50,949 nt of DNA from Secundilactobacillus similis DSM 23365 = JCM 2765 (GTDB lineage: Bacteria; Bacillota; Bacilli; Lactobacillales; Lactobacillaceae). This document shows, in pieces, positions 17,192 to 25,377 of this stretch. The DNA is taken from the NCBI RefSeq assembly GCF_001311075.1, contig NZ_BBAD01000016.1:1-50949 (forward strand), in the 5' to 3' direction. The notes below the pieces were generated by a model, which saw only the letters and a program-made list of their open reading frames with translations, was not told where the DNA came from and did no database searches. A program made the position numbers and the translations under genes. Positions within the stretch are counted from its first letter, which is position 1. Each line of letters starts with the position of its first letter.

Positions 17192-18445
17192 ATGCAACAA
17201 ACACCAGAATTTACCCCAATTCTATTGGGAAGTGATTTTAACGTCTACGGGATGGCGCGGTCACTGTATCAACTTTATCACCGTCCCGTTAAGGCAATTG
17301 CGTCGATTCAACTGGCACCAACGCGTTACACGAAGGTTGTTGATCTGGAATTGATCGATGGCTTCAGTGAGGATCCCGTTTGGATCGATAGCATGCGCAG
17401 AATCAAGGAACGTTACCGCGACCACAAAGAGCCCGTGATTTTGATCGGTTGTGGTGACGGCTATGCCGAATTGATTGCGAAACATAAGGATGAGTTATCA
17501 GACGTCTTTGTTTGTCCGTACATTGATTACGATTTGCTGAAGCATTTGAACAACAAGGAACGCTTCTACGAAATTTGTGATCAATACGGGTTGCCATATC
17601 CGGCAACGCGGACGATTTCAAAGGACCAACACGACAGTCAAACGGTGGTTGATCAGCCGTTTGATTACCCGGTTGCGTTGAAGCCGGCCGATTCTGTTGC
17701 TTGGTTGGACGTGCACTTTGAAGGCCGGAAGAAGGCTTTCCGGATCCAATCACGGGCCGAGTTCGATAAAATCTTGGATGCCTCATACGCTAACGGGTAT
17801 ACTGGCGACTTTATCCTCCAAGACTTCATCCCTGGTGATGACAGCAACATGCGGGTGTTAAACGCCTACGTTGACCAACACCACCACGTAAAGATGATGT
17901 GCTTGGGTCACCCATTGTTGGAAGATCCAGCACCATCTGCTATCGGAAACTACGTGGCCATCTTGCCTGAATATAACGAGGCCATCTACCAGCAGATCAA
18001 GACGTTCTTGGAAGCCATCGACTTCACAGGTTATGCCAACTTTGACATGAAATACGACTCGCGGGATAACACCTTCAAGTTGTTTGAAATCAACCTTCGA
18101 CAAGGCCGGAGCAGCTTCTTCGTCACGCTGAATGGCTATAACTTGGCCGACTGGGTCGTTAAAGACTACGTCAAACAAGATTTAGCCGATCAACCAACGG
18201 TGTACGGTAACCAAGACGAATCAAAGCACGCGCTTTGGCTAGGGGTTCCAGTGAAGGTCTTCAAGAAGTATGCGCGGGAAAATGCCGATAAGGAACGGGC
18301 GTTGAAACTGATTGCCGCTCATCGTTACGGCACGACTTACGAATACAGTGAGGATATGAACCTCAAGCGTTGGGCATTGATTAAATGGATGAACCATAAC
18401 TACACGAAAAACTTTGACCGTTACTTCGCTGAAAACAAAGGGTGA
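17192..18445 (+). CDS. asl: D-aspartate ligase (Aslfm-type ATP-grasp)
   Basis: 417-residue ATP-grasp enzyme, recognised by close agreement with Enterococcus faecium Aslfm: FTPILLGSDFNVYGMARS near the N-terminus, ILIGCGDGYAELIAKHKDEL, ALKPADSVAWLDVHFEGRKK, QDFIPGDDSNMRVLNAYVD, CLGHPLLEDPAPSAIGNYV and FEINLRQGRSSFFVTLNG with metal-binding Glu/Asn. It attaches D-aspartate to the epsilon-amino group of stem-peptide lysine, building the L-Lys-D-Asp cross-bridge. ATG 17192 begins right after murE, and the aspartate racemase follows, so substrate supply and use are cotranscribed. Confidence 0.93.
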   Translation: MQQTPEFTPILLGSDFNVYGMARSLYQLYHRPVKAIASIQLAPTRYTKVVDLELIDGFSEDPVWIDSMRRIKERYRDHKEPVILIGCGDGYAELIAKHKDELSDVFVCPYIDYDLLKHLNNKERFYEICDQYGLPYPATRTISKDQHDSQTVVDQPFDYPVALKPADSVAWLDVHFEGRKKAFRIQSRAEFDKILDASYANGYTGDFILQDFIPGDDSNMRVLNAYVDQHHHVKMMCLGHPLLEDPAPSAIGNYVAILPEYNEAIYQQIKTFLEAIDFTGYANFDMKYDSRDNTFKLFEINLRQGRSSFFVTLNGYNLADWVVKDYVKQDLADQPTVYGNQDESKHALWLGVPVKVFKKYARENADKERALKLIAAHRYGTTYEYSEDMNLKRWALIKWMNHNYTKNFDRYFAENKG

Positions 18446-18451
18446 TGCGAG

Positions 18452-19165
18452 ATGGAACACTTTTTTACGATTATTGGTGGTATGGGGACCATGGCAACCG
18501 AAAGTTACGTACATCAGCTTAACCTTCGCACACCAGCCCATCAGGATCAGGATTATTTGAACTACATTCTAGTCAATCACGCCACGGTGCCAGACCGGAC
18601 AGCGTATATTATGGACCACAGCCAGCCGAACCCGGAACCGGTGTTGCAGGCCGACTTTAAGCAGCAGAGCGCGTTAGGACCCGATTTTTTCGCGTTACCG
18701 TGTAATACGGCCCATTACTTCTACGATGCGTTGACGGCGGTGACGAATATTCCGATTTTGCATATGCCAAGAGAAGCTGTGGCTGAGATCAAGTCCAAGT
18801 ATCCTGCAGCTAAGAAAGTGGGCATCGTTGCCACTCAGGGAACGATCGAAGACCACATCTATGATGAAGAAATTATGGCAGCTGGTTATGAATTTCTACG
18901 GCCAAGTAAGGCCGTTCAAGCCAAAACCAATCATTTAATTTATGATGACATCAAGGATAACGATCACGTTGACCGTGAGCTTTTTCACGGTCTTGTCCAA
19001 CAGATGTTTGATGAGAGTGGTGCGGACGTTGTGATCTTGGGCTGTACGGAACTTTCCTTAGCTCAGGAACGCGAACCCATCACAAATATGCCGATTGTCG
19101 ATGCACAGTCGGTCTTGGTGGATCGTTCCTTGGCGTTAGCGTTGAAGGCGCGGGGAAAAGCTTAG
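18452..19165 (+). CDS. racD: Aspartate racemase
   Basis: 237-residue PLP-independent Asp/Glu racemase. The two catalytic cysteines are visible in LPCNTAHYF (Cys84) and LGCTELSLA (Cys198), with GGMGTMATE at the N-terminus. It makes D-aspartate from L-aspartate, the substrate of the ligase whose gene ends six bases upstream. This completes murE-asl-racD as a unit for the L-Lys-D-Asp type of peptidoglycan. Confidence 0.93.
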   Translation: MEHFFTIIGGMGTMATESYVHQLNLRTPAHQDQDYLNYILVNHATVPDRTAYIMDHSQPNPEPVLQADFKQQSALGPDFFALPCNTAHYFYDALTAVTNIPILHMPREAVAEIKSKYPAAKKVGIVATQGTIEDHIYDEEIMAAGYEFLRPSKAVQAKTNHLIYDDIKDNDHVDRELFHGLVQQMFDESGADVVILGCTELSLAQEREPITNMPIVDAQSVLVDRSLALALKARGKA

Positions 19166-19197
19166 TTATAGCAGACCAACACATCAAAATTTGCTTC

Positions 19198-19257
19198 AAA
19201 TAAAAGCGGGTATCAAGCGTCGCACAAGTGCGAACGTTTGATACCCGCTTTATTTGT
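19198..19257. terminator. Bidirectional terminator
   Basis: AAAGCGGGTATCAA pairs with TTGATACCCGCTTT, with an inner GTCGCA/TGCGA stem and A/T runs on both sides, between convergent racD and the DUF1516 gene. Confidence 0.88.
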
Positions 19258-19264
19258 CTGTGAA

Positions 19265-19612
19265 TTAGATTGATTGCAACGTTAACCAAATCCCCAATGC
19301 GGCAGTTAAGAGCACTAAAATCATGAAACCGGTCAACCACCGTTTTGAGAGGGTCCGCTCCTGTTTACGACCAAAAGTGAGTTCAATTAAAATCACCACG
19401 AACACTTCAAGTAGAGCCTTAAAACTGACCAGCATTGGCGCGTGTTGGAAGGTTCGGATCACTAAGACCACGCCACTAATGAGTAGCGATAGGTAAACTA
19501 ATCGGTTAAGTATCAAAAATTGGGCGATTCGTTTTTCTGAATGGCGACTTAGGCCAATAATTGTGAACGGAATTAATAGAATTAAACTAATAAAGTGAAT
19601 GAGAAGCCACAT
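19265..19612 (-). CDS. DUF1516 (YisL/UPF0344) membrane protein
   Basis: About 115 residues in four hydrophobic helices, matching the YisL/UPF0344 layout (WLLIHFISLILLIPFTI ..., LNRLVYLSLLISGVVLVIR, KALLEVFVVILIELTFGRK ..., GFMILVLLTAALGIWL). The family is conserved in Bacillota with unknown function. I favour ATG 19612 (AGGA ten bases upstream) over the in-frame GTG at 19621, which touches the ribosome site. Confidence 0.75.
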   Translation of the reverse strand: MWLLIHFISLILLIPFTIIGLSRHSEKRIAQFLILNRLVYLSLLISGVVLVIRTFQHAPMLVSFKALLEVFVVILIELTFGRKQERTLSKRWLTGFMILVLLTAALGIWLTLQSI

Positions 19613-19818
19613 GACAGTCACGTCCTTGAAATCAGTTGTTGGCAGCGTTGGTCGCCACCGGTTTAAATTAAGTGTACCATGTTCGATCGGTTAGCGACGA
19701 CTGGCTTTAGTGGAACACAGAAATTATTTAACTTTTTAGGCAGTGTTTGAAACTAGTAACTAGAATCGTGTCTAATAAAATCGAAAAAGGGCGATTAAAA
19801 CCCGAGATAGCCAGTTTA

Positions 19819-19832
19819 AGTAAGCGATTACA
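19819..19832 (+). promoter_or_regulatory. cre-like site
   Basis: AGTAAGCGATTACA matches the cre consensus at 13 of 14 positions and closely resembles the sites at 8285 and 8478. It ends 30 bases before the -35 of the DUF2187 promoter, a position more suited to activation than to roadblock. Confidence 0.5.
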
Positions 19833-19862
19833 CAAAATAATTTTAAAAACCCTTAAAAATCC

Positions 19863-19891
19863 TTGTATTCTCAAGTTGAATTTGGTATTAT
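19863..19891 (+). promoter_or_regulatory. Promoter of DUF2187 gene
   Basis: TTGTAT, 17 bases, TATTAT, ending 19 bases before the GGAGG of the next gene. Confidence 0.6.
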
Positions 19892-19926
19892 CTTTCTCAT
19901 CATGTTAAGTGGAGGACACACAACCA

Positions 19927-20154
19927 ATGGCAGAAGAACACAAGATTGGCGATTACGTAAAGGGCAAAAAGTTCGGTTCCTTTGAGCACGATTTCGAAGG
20001 CGAAATTGAGAAGGTTTATGAAAACTCAGTACTCATTCATATTCTTAGTTTTGATCCGGAAGATCGAATTCTGGTTGGTGAACTTAACAACCGGGCAATC
20101 GTCCGGAAAGACGATGCGCAACCAGCAAAACCAGCTAAAGTTAAGGCTGAATAA
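19927..20154 (+). CDS. DUF2187 family protein
   Basis: 75 residues with the DUF2187 KOW-like core IGDYVKGKKFGSFEHDFEGEIEKVYENSVLI, then a basic, alanine/proline/lysine-rich tail. The family is small, cytoplasmic and of unknown function; its SH3/KOW-like fold suggests nucleic acid or ribosome contact (inference). I chose ATG 19927; an in-frame GTG at 19909 is part of the GTGGAGG ribosome site itself. Confidence 0.75.
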   Translation: MAEEHKIGDYVKGKKFGSFEHDFEGEIEKVYENSVLIHILSFDPEDRILVGELNNRAIVRKDDAQPAKPAKVKAE

Positions 20155-20241
20155 ACCGCGCATCGAGTTCAGATATAACTAGTCATTTCAGCAACGGAAA
20201 CCATCTTTTCTGAAAAAAACTCATTTTTATGCAAAAAAGGG

Positions 20242-20270
20242 CTGACAAAGTGCGGTTTATATGATAAGAT
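20242..20270 (+). promoter_or_regulatory. Promoter of tRNA-Gly
   Basis: CTGACA, exactly 17 bases, TAAGAT, 17 bases before the tRNA. Confidence 0.75.
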
Positions 20271-20287
20271 TGTTTCTGTTGTTAATT

Positions 20288-20358
20288 GCGGGTGTAGTTT
20301 AGTGGTAAAATCCAAGCTTCCCAAGCTTGTGTCGCGGGTCCGATTCCCGTCACCCGCT
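20288..20358 (+). tRNA. tRNA-Gly(CCC)
   Basis: 71-base cloverleaf: acceptor GCGGGTG/CACCCGC, D arm with TAGTTTAGTGGTAAAA, anticodon stem CAAGC/GCTTG enclosing TTCCCAA with anticodon CCC at 20320-20322, T arm GCGGGTCCGATTCCCGT. The discriminator is T and CCA is not encoded. It is the minor glycine acceptor for GGG codons. Confidence 0.95.
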
Positions 20359-20390
20359 TAAGTGAATTGCATCGGGTATCTTAAAATGAA

Positions 20391-20424
20391 AGTCTGCTAA
20401 CTTCAGAGTTAGCGGGCTTTTTAT
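20391..20424 (+). terminator. Terminator of tRNA-Gly
   Basis: AGTCTGCTAACT pairs with AGTTAGCGGGCT (including G-T pairs) and is followed by TTTTTATTTT. Confidence 0.75.
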
Positions 20425-20656
20425 TTTCGATTAATGGCGCGTTGTTCTTAGTTGATGGGGGTATCACTGAATTCAAATGAAGCTGGTTGTTTTGGAAATT
20501 GATATGGCTAACTATCATAAGTCTATTTTCAAACTCAGCAATTACGCCATGAAAAATACTCCAGAACCCATTTTCAATAACCAAAGCCGGAATTGTATGA
20601 TAAAATGGTCGATAATCAAAACGATTATCAATCAGTAGATTAGGGGGGCGTGTTGT

Positions 20657-21205
20657 ATGACAGACTATCTTTGGTGTGTAACGGTTCAGCGGACAGATGG
20701 GAGTTTGTTGAATTACCGATTATCAGATGATTTACAATTCGGCTTAAACATTGATCCAAAGGGGCAACGGCATTTAACCACGGCGCTGATCGTCATTCCA
20801 CTGGCACCGTACCTGTATGATCATCCGGGAATGGCGGATGATGTCCTACCACCGTATGGCGTGGGACAAGTCCAACGAATCTTTCAGGTTTCTCGAGAAG
20901 TTGCTGGCGATTGGGTGCCAACGAGAAGTCAGTTTATTGGCGATAATGCGTGGCACACAGCGGCTTTTACTTCAGTGGAAGGGTACCTGAAGCACGATTA
21001 TCGAGACGAAGATCGGTTACGAATTGCTGAAGATATTCAGTACTGGCAGTCGCAGGTTAAGCACCGGCCGTTTCATCAAAGTTGCGGGCTACGAAAGGCT
21101 ACGAATCGAAGCATTGAAGCGCATTTAGCGCGAGTTGGTCGACGGCGAACGATTGCTGATCAGTCTGAATGGCAGCTTGCTCAGGTGGAGGTACCATCGG
21201 TTTAG
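20657..21205 (+). CDS. Hypothetical protein, 182 aa
   Basis: 182 residues from ATG 20657 after an AGGGGGG site. Soluble. The N-terminal half is probably beta-rich (YLWCVTVQRTDGSLLNYRL ..., TTALIVIPLAPYLYD); the C-terminal third is basic and helical (SIEAHLARVGRRRT). No family recognised. A perfect cre site follows it, and a nuclease-HTH gene lies downstream on the same strand, but with about 150 bases and a weak terminator between, so a shared transcript is uncertain. Confidence 0.6.
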   Translation: MTDYLWCVTVQRTDGSLLNYRLSDDLQFGLNIDPKGQRHLTTALIVIPLAPYLYDHPGMADDVLPPYGVGQVQRIFQVSREVAGDWVPTRSQFIGDNAWHTAAFTSVEGYLKHDYRDEDRLRIAEDIQYWQSQVKHRPFHQSCGLRKATNRSIEAHLARVGRRRTIADQSEWQLAQVEVPSV

Positions 21206-21230
21206 GGTGACCTTTTAGTGGATCAGTAAA

Positions 21231-21244
21231 TGTAAGCGCTAACA
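21231..21244 (+). promoter_or_regulatory. Perfect cre site
   Basis: TGTAAGCGCTAACA matches the cre consensus TGWAANCGNTNWCA at all 14 positions, about 110 bases before the exonuclease-HTH gene. Confidence 0.65.
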
Positions 21245-21283
21245 AGAATTGGACTGGTGTGTTTCTAACGCCGGTTCTTTTTG
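21245..21283 (+). terminator. Weak terminator
   Basis: CTGGTGT pairs with ACGCCGG (G-T pairs included), with outer AAGAA/TTCTT, followed by TTTTT. Likely end of the 182-residue gene. Confidence 0.45.
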
Positions 21284-21351
21284 TTCAAATTGGTGTACCC
21301 ACTCAGTCGTTCGGTCAAACGAGCTGTTCGCTTGTTATATGAGGTCAATCT

Positions 21352-22584
21352 GTGATAATGTGCAAAAACGCAAGTGAACGGAGTGGCAAAGAACGCATGC
21401 AAATTGCATTGATCGAACGACAAACGCCAAATGATGGCCGTTACTTATATTTAGTGGGCTGGCCGGTGTTAAAACTGACTGACCGTCAGCTGACGGTAAT
21501 GGCGAAAGTGACGAACTTAGTGGTCGGCATCACGTGTAACGCTCGGGAACAGGTCCAGATTGCCTTTTCTGAAACCAAACCATTGATTCTAGGTACCGGC
21601 AAGATCAATCGAATTGGGCACAAACCAGCAGAACTGACGGATGTCGATTGGTTAATGGAATTAGGTTATCCATCACTGCCCAAAATCGACCAACCGATGC
21701 CAGCGCAGTTAATCATGACTTGCCAACAGTTGACCGAAATTCCGGCACGGTACATTGTGGTTGATTGTGAGTTTGGCAGCTACTACCGCACACAGCAAGC
21801 CGGTAGCGACCAACTATTACAGCAGGTGACGGTTGATGGCGTTAATCAGAGTATTTTTCAAATTAGTGCGTTGGGGTTTGCGGATGGGCACCGAACGACG
21901 ACTTATCTCAATCGATTTTTGGATAATCCACATTTTTCGGCTGCTCAAACGCTGATTGGATTACAAAAGACGGGCCTCTCGTTAGCTGAGTATCGGCGTG
22001 AAGCGGCCATTATCGATGTTTTGCGAGCGGTAATTGAGGTCGTGCTGCAGCCGGGCCTGCCACTGGTGTTTTGGAATCAGGCGAACGATTTAAAGTACCT
22101 GATCAACTTATTCACGGTGCACTATGATGCCTTCAATGCGGCCGAACAAGCCGTTTTGAAACAACCGCTGCAGGTATTCGATGGCTCTCAATATATGAGT
22201 GATGTGATCAATCGAAGTAACGTTGGCCGCCAAAATAATCACTATGATTTACCGTTAAGCGGGGTTGCTGGTCTATTGAACGTGATCAATTCAACGCCAC
22301 ATGATGCACTTTGGGATGCGCTCACCACCCATGAGGTGATTCGGAGATTACGCGACGTTCGGGGCAAGAAAGTTCTCCGTCTGACTGAACCACAGCCCTT
22401 AATCACAGAATCGTCAAGGCAGGTTGCTGAACCGGCTAATGCTCAGCCTCACCAGCCTGTACACCGCATTGATCAGCAACAAGTGCTTGAATTACGCGCA
22501 ATGGGACGAACCTATCGGCAGATTGCGGTAGCGTGTAACATTAGCGTGAGTACGGCATGGCAAATCGTTAAGGCGTCTCAATAA
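21352..22584 (+). CDS. DEDDh 3'-5' exonuclease domain fused to HTH
   Basis: 410 residues. Residues 130-335 show the DEDDh exonuclease motifs: Exo I VVDCEFGSYY (Asp138, Glu140), Exo II FWNQANDLKYL (Asp246) and Exo III TPHDALWDA (His317, Asp322). About 130 residues of unknown fold precede it. Residues 374-410 (DQQQVLELRAMGRTYRQIAVACNISVSTAWQIVKA, split here by eye) form a resolvase/Hin-like helix-turn-helix after a proline/glutamine-rich linker. DNA polymerase III epsilon-type proofreaders and RNase T share the nuclease fold but do not carry this HTH. The start is GTG 21352 (GAGGT six bases upstream) or ATG 21358. Role unknown; a sequence-targeted nuclease or a regulator is possible (inference). 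Confidence 0.72.
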   Translation: MIMCKNASERSGKERMQIALIERQTPNDGRYLYLVGWPVLKLTDRQLTVMAKVTNLVVGITCNAREQVQIAFSETKPLILGTGKINRIGHKPAELTDVDWLMELGYPSLPKIDQPMPAQLIMTCQQLTEIPARYIVVDCEFGSYYRTQQAGSDQLLQQVTVDGVNQSIFQISALGFADGHRTTTYLNRFLDNPHFSAAQTLIGLQKTGLSLAEYRREAAIIDVLRAVIEVVLQPGLPLVFWNQANDLKYLINLFTVHYDAFNAAEQAVLKQPLQVFDGSQYMSDVINRSNVGRQNNHYDLPLSGVAGLLNVINSTPHDALWDALTTHEVIRRLRDVRGKKVLRLTEPQPLITESSRQVAEPANAQPHQPVHRIDQQQVLELRAMGRTYRQIAVACNISVSTAWQIVKASQ

Positions 22585-22931
22585 TGGACGTAATTTGGAT
22601 TGAAGAAAGCACCCAGTTTAGCCTTAATGAGTAATTTTTGATTATTTAACTATTAAAATAGGTGTGTAAAGTTGTTCTTACAAGATTTCGTTCTAACAAT
22701 TTGCAAAAAAGTTCACTATTTTGAGACGCGCAACGGGTGTGTCATCATTCATTTTGACGTGTAATAATAAAGGTACCTTGTGGCCAATTGGAGGAGTACT
22801 GGCACACACGGTCAGTCGGCGTTGATCACCACAGCCACTCAAGGTGATGGGTGGCTGTACGCAAACACCGACTACAAATTTGGTCATGTCGTTGAGGACG
22901 TTAACCAATGAACTGTTAGGGGGATAAGCAA
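22585..22931. other. Intergenic region with inverted repeat
   Basis: No convincing gene. ACAGCCAC (22831-22838) and GTGGCTGT (22851-22858) form a perfect inverted repeat about 75 bases before the following EAL gene. A minus-strand reading of about 64 codons from 22887 looks protein-like but has no ribosome site. The segment is otherwise unexplained. Confidence 0.4.
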
Positions 22932-23591
22932 ATGTATCGATATTTTGTTCAAGCACAATTAGACCACTTTACCGGTTCATTGTACGGGTATGAATTTATC
23001 ATCCGTGAATATGATGCGGGTAATTGGGTTGCACCACTTGATTATAGTAAAATCATTGTTGGGATTCAGGCGATTTTGTTAAAGCTAACGGCCCAGAAGT
23101 TAGCGTTGAAGGTTAACTTTGTGTCATTTAACCTGTCGCCAGAACAGATTTTAAATCCCGCAATGGCAACGACCCTATTTAACTTACAACCAGAATTGTT
23201 ACCCGTTAAATTTGTTGTCGAATTGGATACGACAACGTTAACTGATGACGTTGATATGGCCCAGTTGACCGCTCAACTCAAAACGTATACCGAGCACGGC
23301 ATCGAGTTGAGTTTGGATGGGGTTTCGCTTAACCAAACCAATATTGCCAATGTGGCAACGTTATTGCCGTTAGCTCAAGAAGTGAAGTTCCACATGGCTG
23401 ATTTCCGGGATCTTCAAACCGATTCTGAATTAGAGACCCGCTTTCAAACTTGGCAAGCCGAGATTAAGGACTACAATTTGCGCTACGTTGCGACTGGTGT
23501 GCAAACGGCAGAAGATGAGGCATTGTTGGATGACCACGAGATTGCGTTGCGTCAAGGTGACTACTATGGTAAACCACATGAGATTCAATAA
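22932..23591 (+). CDS. Degenerate EAL domain protein
   Basis: 219-residue single-domain EAL protein. EAL enzymes hydrolyse cyclic di-GMP to pGpG. Here Glu21 (YEFIIRE), Asn67, Glu97, Asp129, Lys152 and Gln208 (RQGDYYGKP) are kept, but the second Asp of the DD motif is Gly130 and the Glu of the EGxE motif is Thr188, so catalysis is unlikely while nucleotide binding remains possible. It aligns without gaps over most of its length with the EAL protein at 27736-28404, marking a duplication. ATG 22932 follows a G-rich site. Likely a c-di-GMP receptor or partner (inference). Confidence 0.82.
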   Translation: MYRYFVQAQLDHFTGSLYGYEFIIREYDAGNWVAPLDYSKIIVGIQAILLKLTAQKLALKVNFVSFNLSPEQILNPAMATTLFNLQPELLPVKFVVELDTTTLTDDVDMAQLTAQLKTYTEHGIELSLDGVSLNQTNIANVATLLPLAQEVKFHMADFRDLQTDSELETRFQTWQAEIKDYNLRYVATGVQTAEDEALLDDHEIALRQGDYYGKPHEIQ

Positions 23592-23600
23592 CTGCACAGC

Positions 23601-23647
23601 AAAAAAGCACTGTAAACACGCCAAACTGGGTGTCTGCAGTGCTTTTT
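23601..23647. terminator. Terminator
   Basis: AAAAAGCACTG and CAGTGCTTTTT form a stem with an inner ACACGCC/GGGTGT stem, between the convergent EAL and TMEM175 genes. Confidence 0.8.
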
Positions 23648-23734
23648 ATGTTGTAGAAGAAAGTGTAGATTTTTAATTAATGGGCTTACACATCGGCTTC
23701 TAACCGCTTCGCACACTGTTACACAACCTGATCA

Positions 23735-24302
23735 CTATCCGCTAGTATGCAGCGCCATATAGATCAATTCACCCAGTGTCGCAATCAAACAGGCTGGTGG
23801 GAAAAAGTAGACCAGCACCGCTAAAATCGCCGTAAACGTGGGTAACTGCCAACTGTTCATAAACCGGTACGGTGGCATGGCAGCCAATTTTTCAGCAACC
23901 GAGGTACCACGGTGTTCGGCAATCAGTACGCGGGTTAACAACCAGTAAGCAATGCTCCAAACGAAGAAAACACCGAGGTAGAAGTATTCGGGACCCCGTT
24001 CGTTTAAATATTCGCCGGCCCAAGCGGTGGCAACGGGTAGGAATGACATCGCCAGTAACCAGGCGTTATTGACCCAATAAACACGCTTGGTTAAGCGGGT
24101 CGCAATCGCGAACATGTAGTGGTGGTTGTACCAAGCAACGCCAACGAAGAGAAAACTGACAATGTAAGCAAATAAATAGGGCGTATCAGCGATAATTGCT
24201 GAAAATGCAGGTGATGTTGGGGGTCTTGAATTCCAACACCATAATGGTCATGATAATGGCGACAACGGCATCGGTAAATGCTTCAACACGGGAATGGTTC
24301 AC
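23735..24302 (-). pseudogene. TMEM175 family potassium channel, frameshifted
   Basis: DUF1211/TMEM175-type potassium channel, 188 residues when corrected. The start is GTG 24302 with GGAGGA upstream. The first frame gives the family hallmark RVEAFTDAVVAIIMTIMVLEF (RxxxFSD-type pore helix; shown in part), but runs into a stop; the remainder (SPAFSAIIADTPYLFAYIV ..., YNHHYMFAIATR) is in another frame. Removing one base from the CCCCC run (24219-24223, GGGGG on the plus strand) restores one protein. It is the only one of the corrected genes that needs a base removed rather than added. Several membrane helices follow. It would mediate potassium leak. Confidence 0.82.
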
Positions 24303-24429
24303 TATAATTCTCCTCCAAAGAATGATTTAGTGTCTTTATCATACATCGAGGTGTCAGCGTTGAAAAGGGAGGAGGACCCGGCTTAATTCTCGATTTCGTG
24401 GATGACAAGTTAACGAATAATCAGGCGTA

Positions 24430-24477
24430 TAAAACCGCCTCGTGGTTACCATGATGTGGTATTCGCGAGGGCGGTTT
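24430..24477. terminator. Terminator
   Basis: AAAACCGCCTCG pairs with CGAGGGCGGTTTT, downstream of the minus-strand esterase gene. Confidence 0.75.
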
Positions 24478-24494
24478 TGAATGGCCTCATAAAC

Positions 24495-25307
24495 TTATTC
24501 AGTTGCTAATTGTGGTTTGGGCCGTTGATCAATCAGATAGGTAGCCAAAAAGGCCGTGATTTGTGAAAAGATGTCATCCAGATAACCCTTAGCGTGGCGG
24601 TTTCCAGGTAATACATTGAGGACAAAAGGTACTTGGACAGATGTTAGCGCGTCAGCTAATTTTAAAACACCACTCGTTGGGACGAATTCCGCTAGCGAGT
24701 TGGCTAAGAAAAGTGGTCCCGTCGTCGCACTGATTCGATGAACCGGGGTAGCAGCACTCAGTTCATCGGTGCGTTGGTTAAAGTAGTTTAAAACGAACCA
24801 CTTGTAGAAAGCGTCATTGCTACCGGTTTGATTGATGGCCGCGCTAGATTGTTGATTAAAGCGGTCTAAATCACCCGGAGCGGCCTCAACGGCTTGGTGT
24901 TGCGTCAGCCAGTCATCGATATCTAAGATGCCGGATAACGAAACGGCAGGCACGCCATAGCGAATTGCCAGTTCAACCGCCATGTTACCACCAGCAGAGG
25001 AGCCGACCACACCAATTGGCATTTGGTTAAAGTCGCTGGTGGCAATCCAAGTCATTAACGTATCCATGTCGCGCAACGGTTCAGGATAGAAAACTTGAGG
25101 GGTTAGCCGGTAGTTCGGTACCAAAACTTCGTAACCGAGTTGCGCAAGTCGAGTGGCCCAATCCGCGTCCTTGTCTTTATCGCCGCGAAACCAACCGCCA
25201 CCGTGGATGTCAATTAAAAGTCCGAGATAGGGTTGGGCATCATCGTGATAGGCATCCAAAAATAGATGATTGTTTGCGTCATACTCCAATTCAGTTTTGT
25301 GTAACAT
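24495..25307 (-). CDS. Alpha/beta hydrolase (esterase/lipase-like)
   Basis: 270-residue alpha/beta hydrolase of the acetyl-esterase/HSL type. Seen: oxyanion motif DIHGGGW, nucleophile elbow VVGSSAGGNMA, a later LAEFVPTSGVL acid region and the catalytic histidine in PGNRHAKGY. Cytoplasmic, substrate unknown, probably short acyl esters. I place the start at ATG 25307 with GGAGGTGACAAC upstream; a longer in-frame reading to 25364 has no support. Confidence 0.85.
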   Translation of the reverse strand: MLHKTELEYDANNHLFLDAYHDDAQPYLGLLIDIHGGGWFRGDKDKDADWATRLAQLGYEVLVPNYRLTPQVFYPEPLRDMDTLMTWIATSDFNQMPIGVVGSSAGGNMAVELAIRYGVPAVSLSGILDIDDWLTQHQAVEAAPGDLDRFNQQSSAAINQTGSNDAFYKWFVLNYFNQRTDELSAATPVHRISATTGPLFLANSLAEFVPTSGVLKLADALTSVQVPFVLNVLPGNRHAKGYLDDIFSQITAFLATYLIDQRPKPQLATE

Positions 25308-25377
25308 GTTGTCACCTCCAAAGGGTTTTGGGGTGAGTATTACCGAAAAACTAGTCAAAGTCAATTAGACCGACTCG

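Noticed and set aside
20381-20584. Minus-strand open frame of 67 codons after tRNA-Gly
   Set aside because: No ribosome site and it runs into the tRNA terminator; no protein-like pattern.
22693-22956. Minus-strand open frame of 87 codons overlapping the EAL start
   Set aside because: Starts inside the EAL gene without a ribosome site. Kept only as a low-interest observation.
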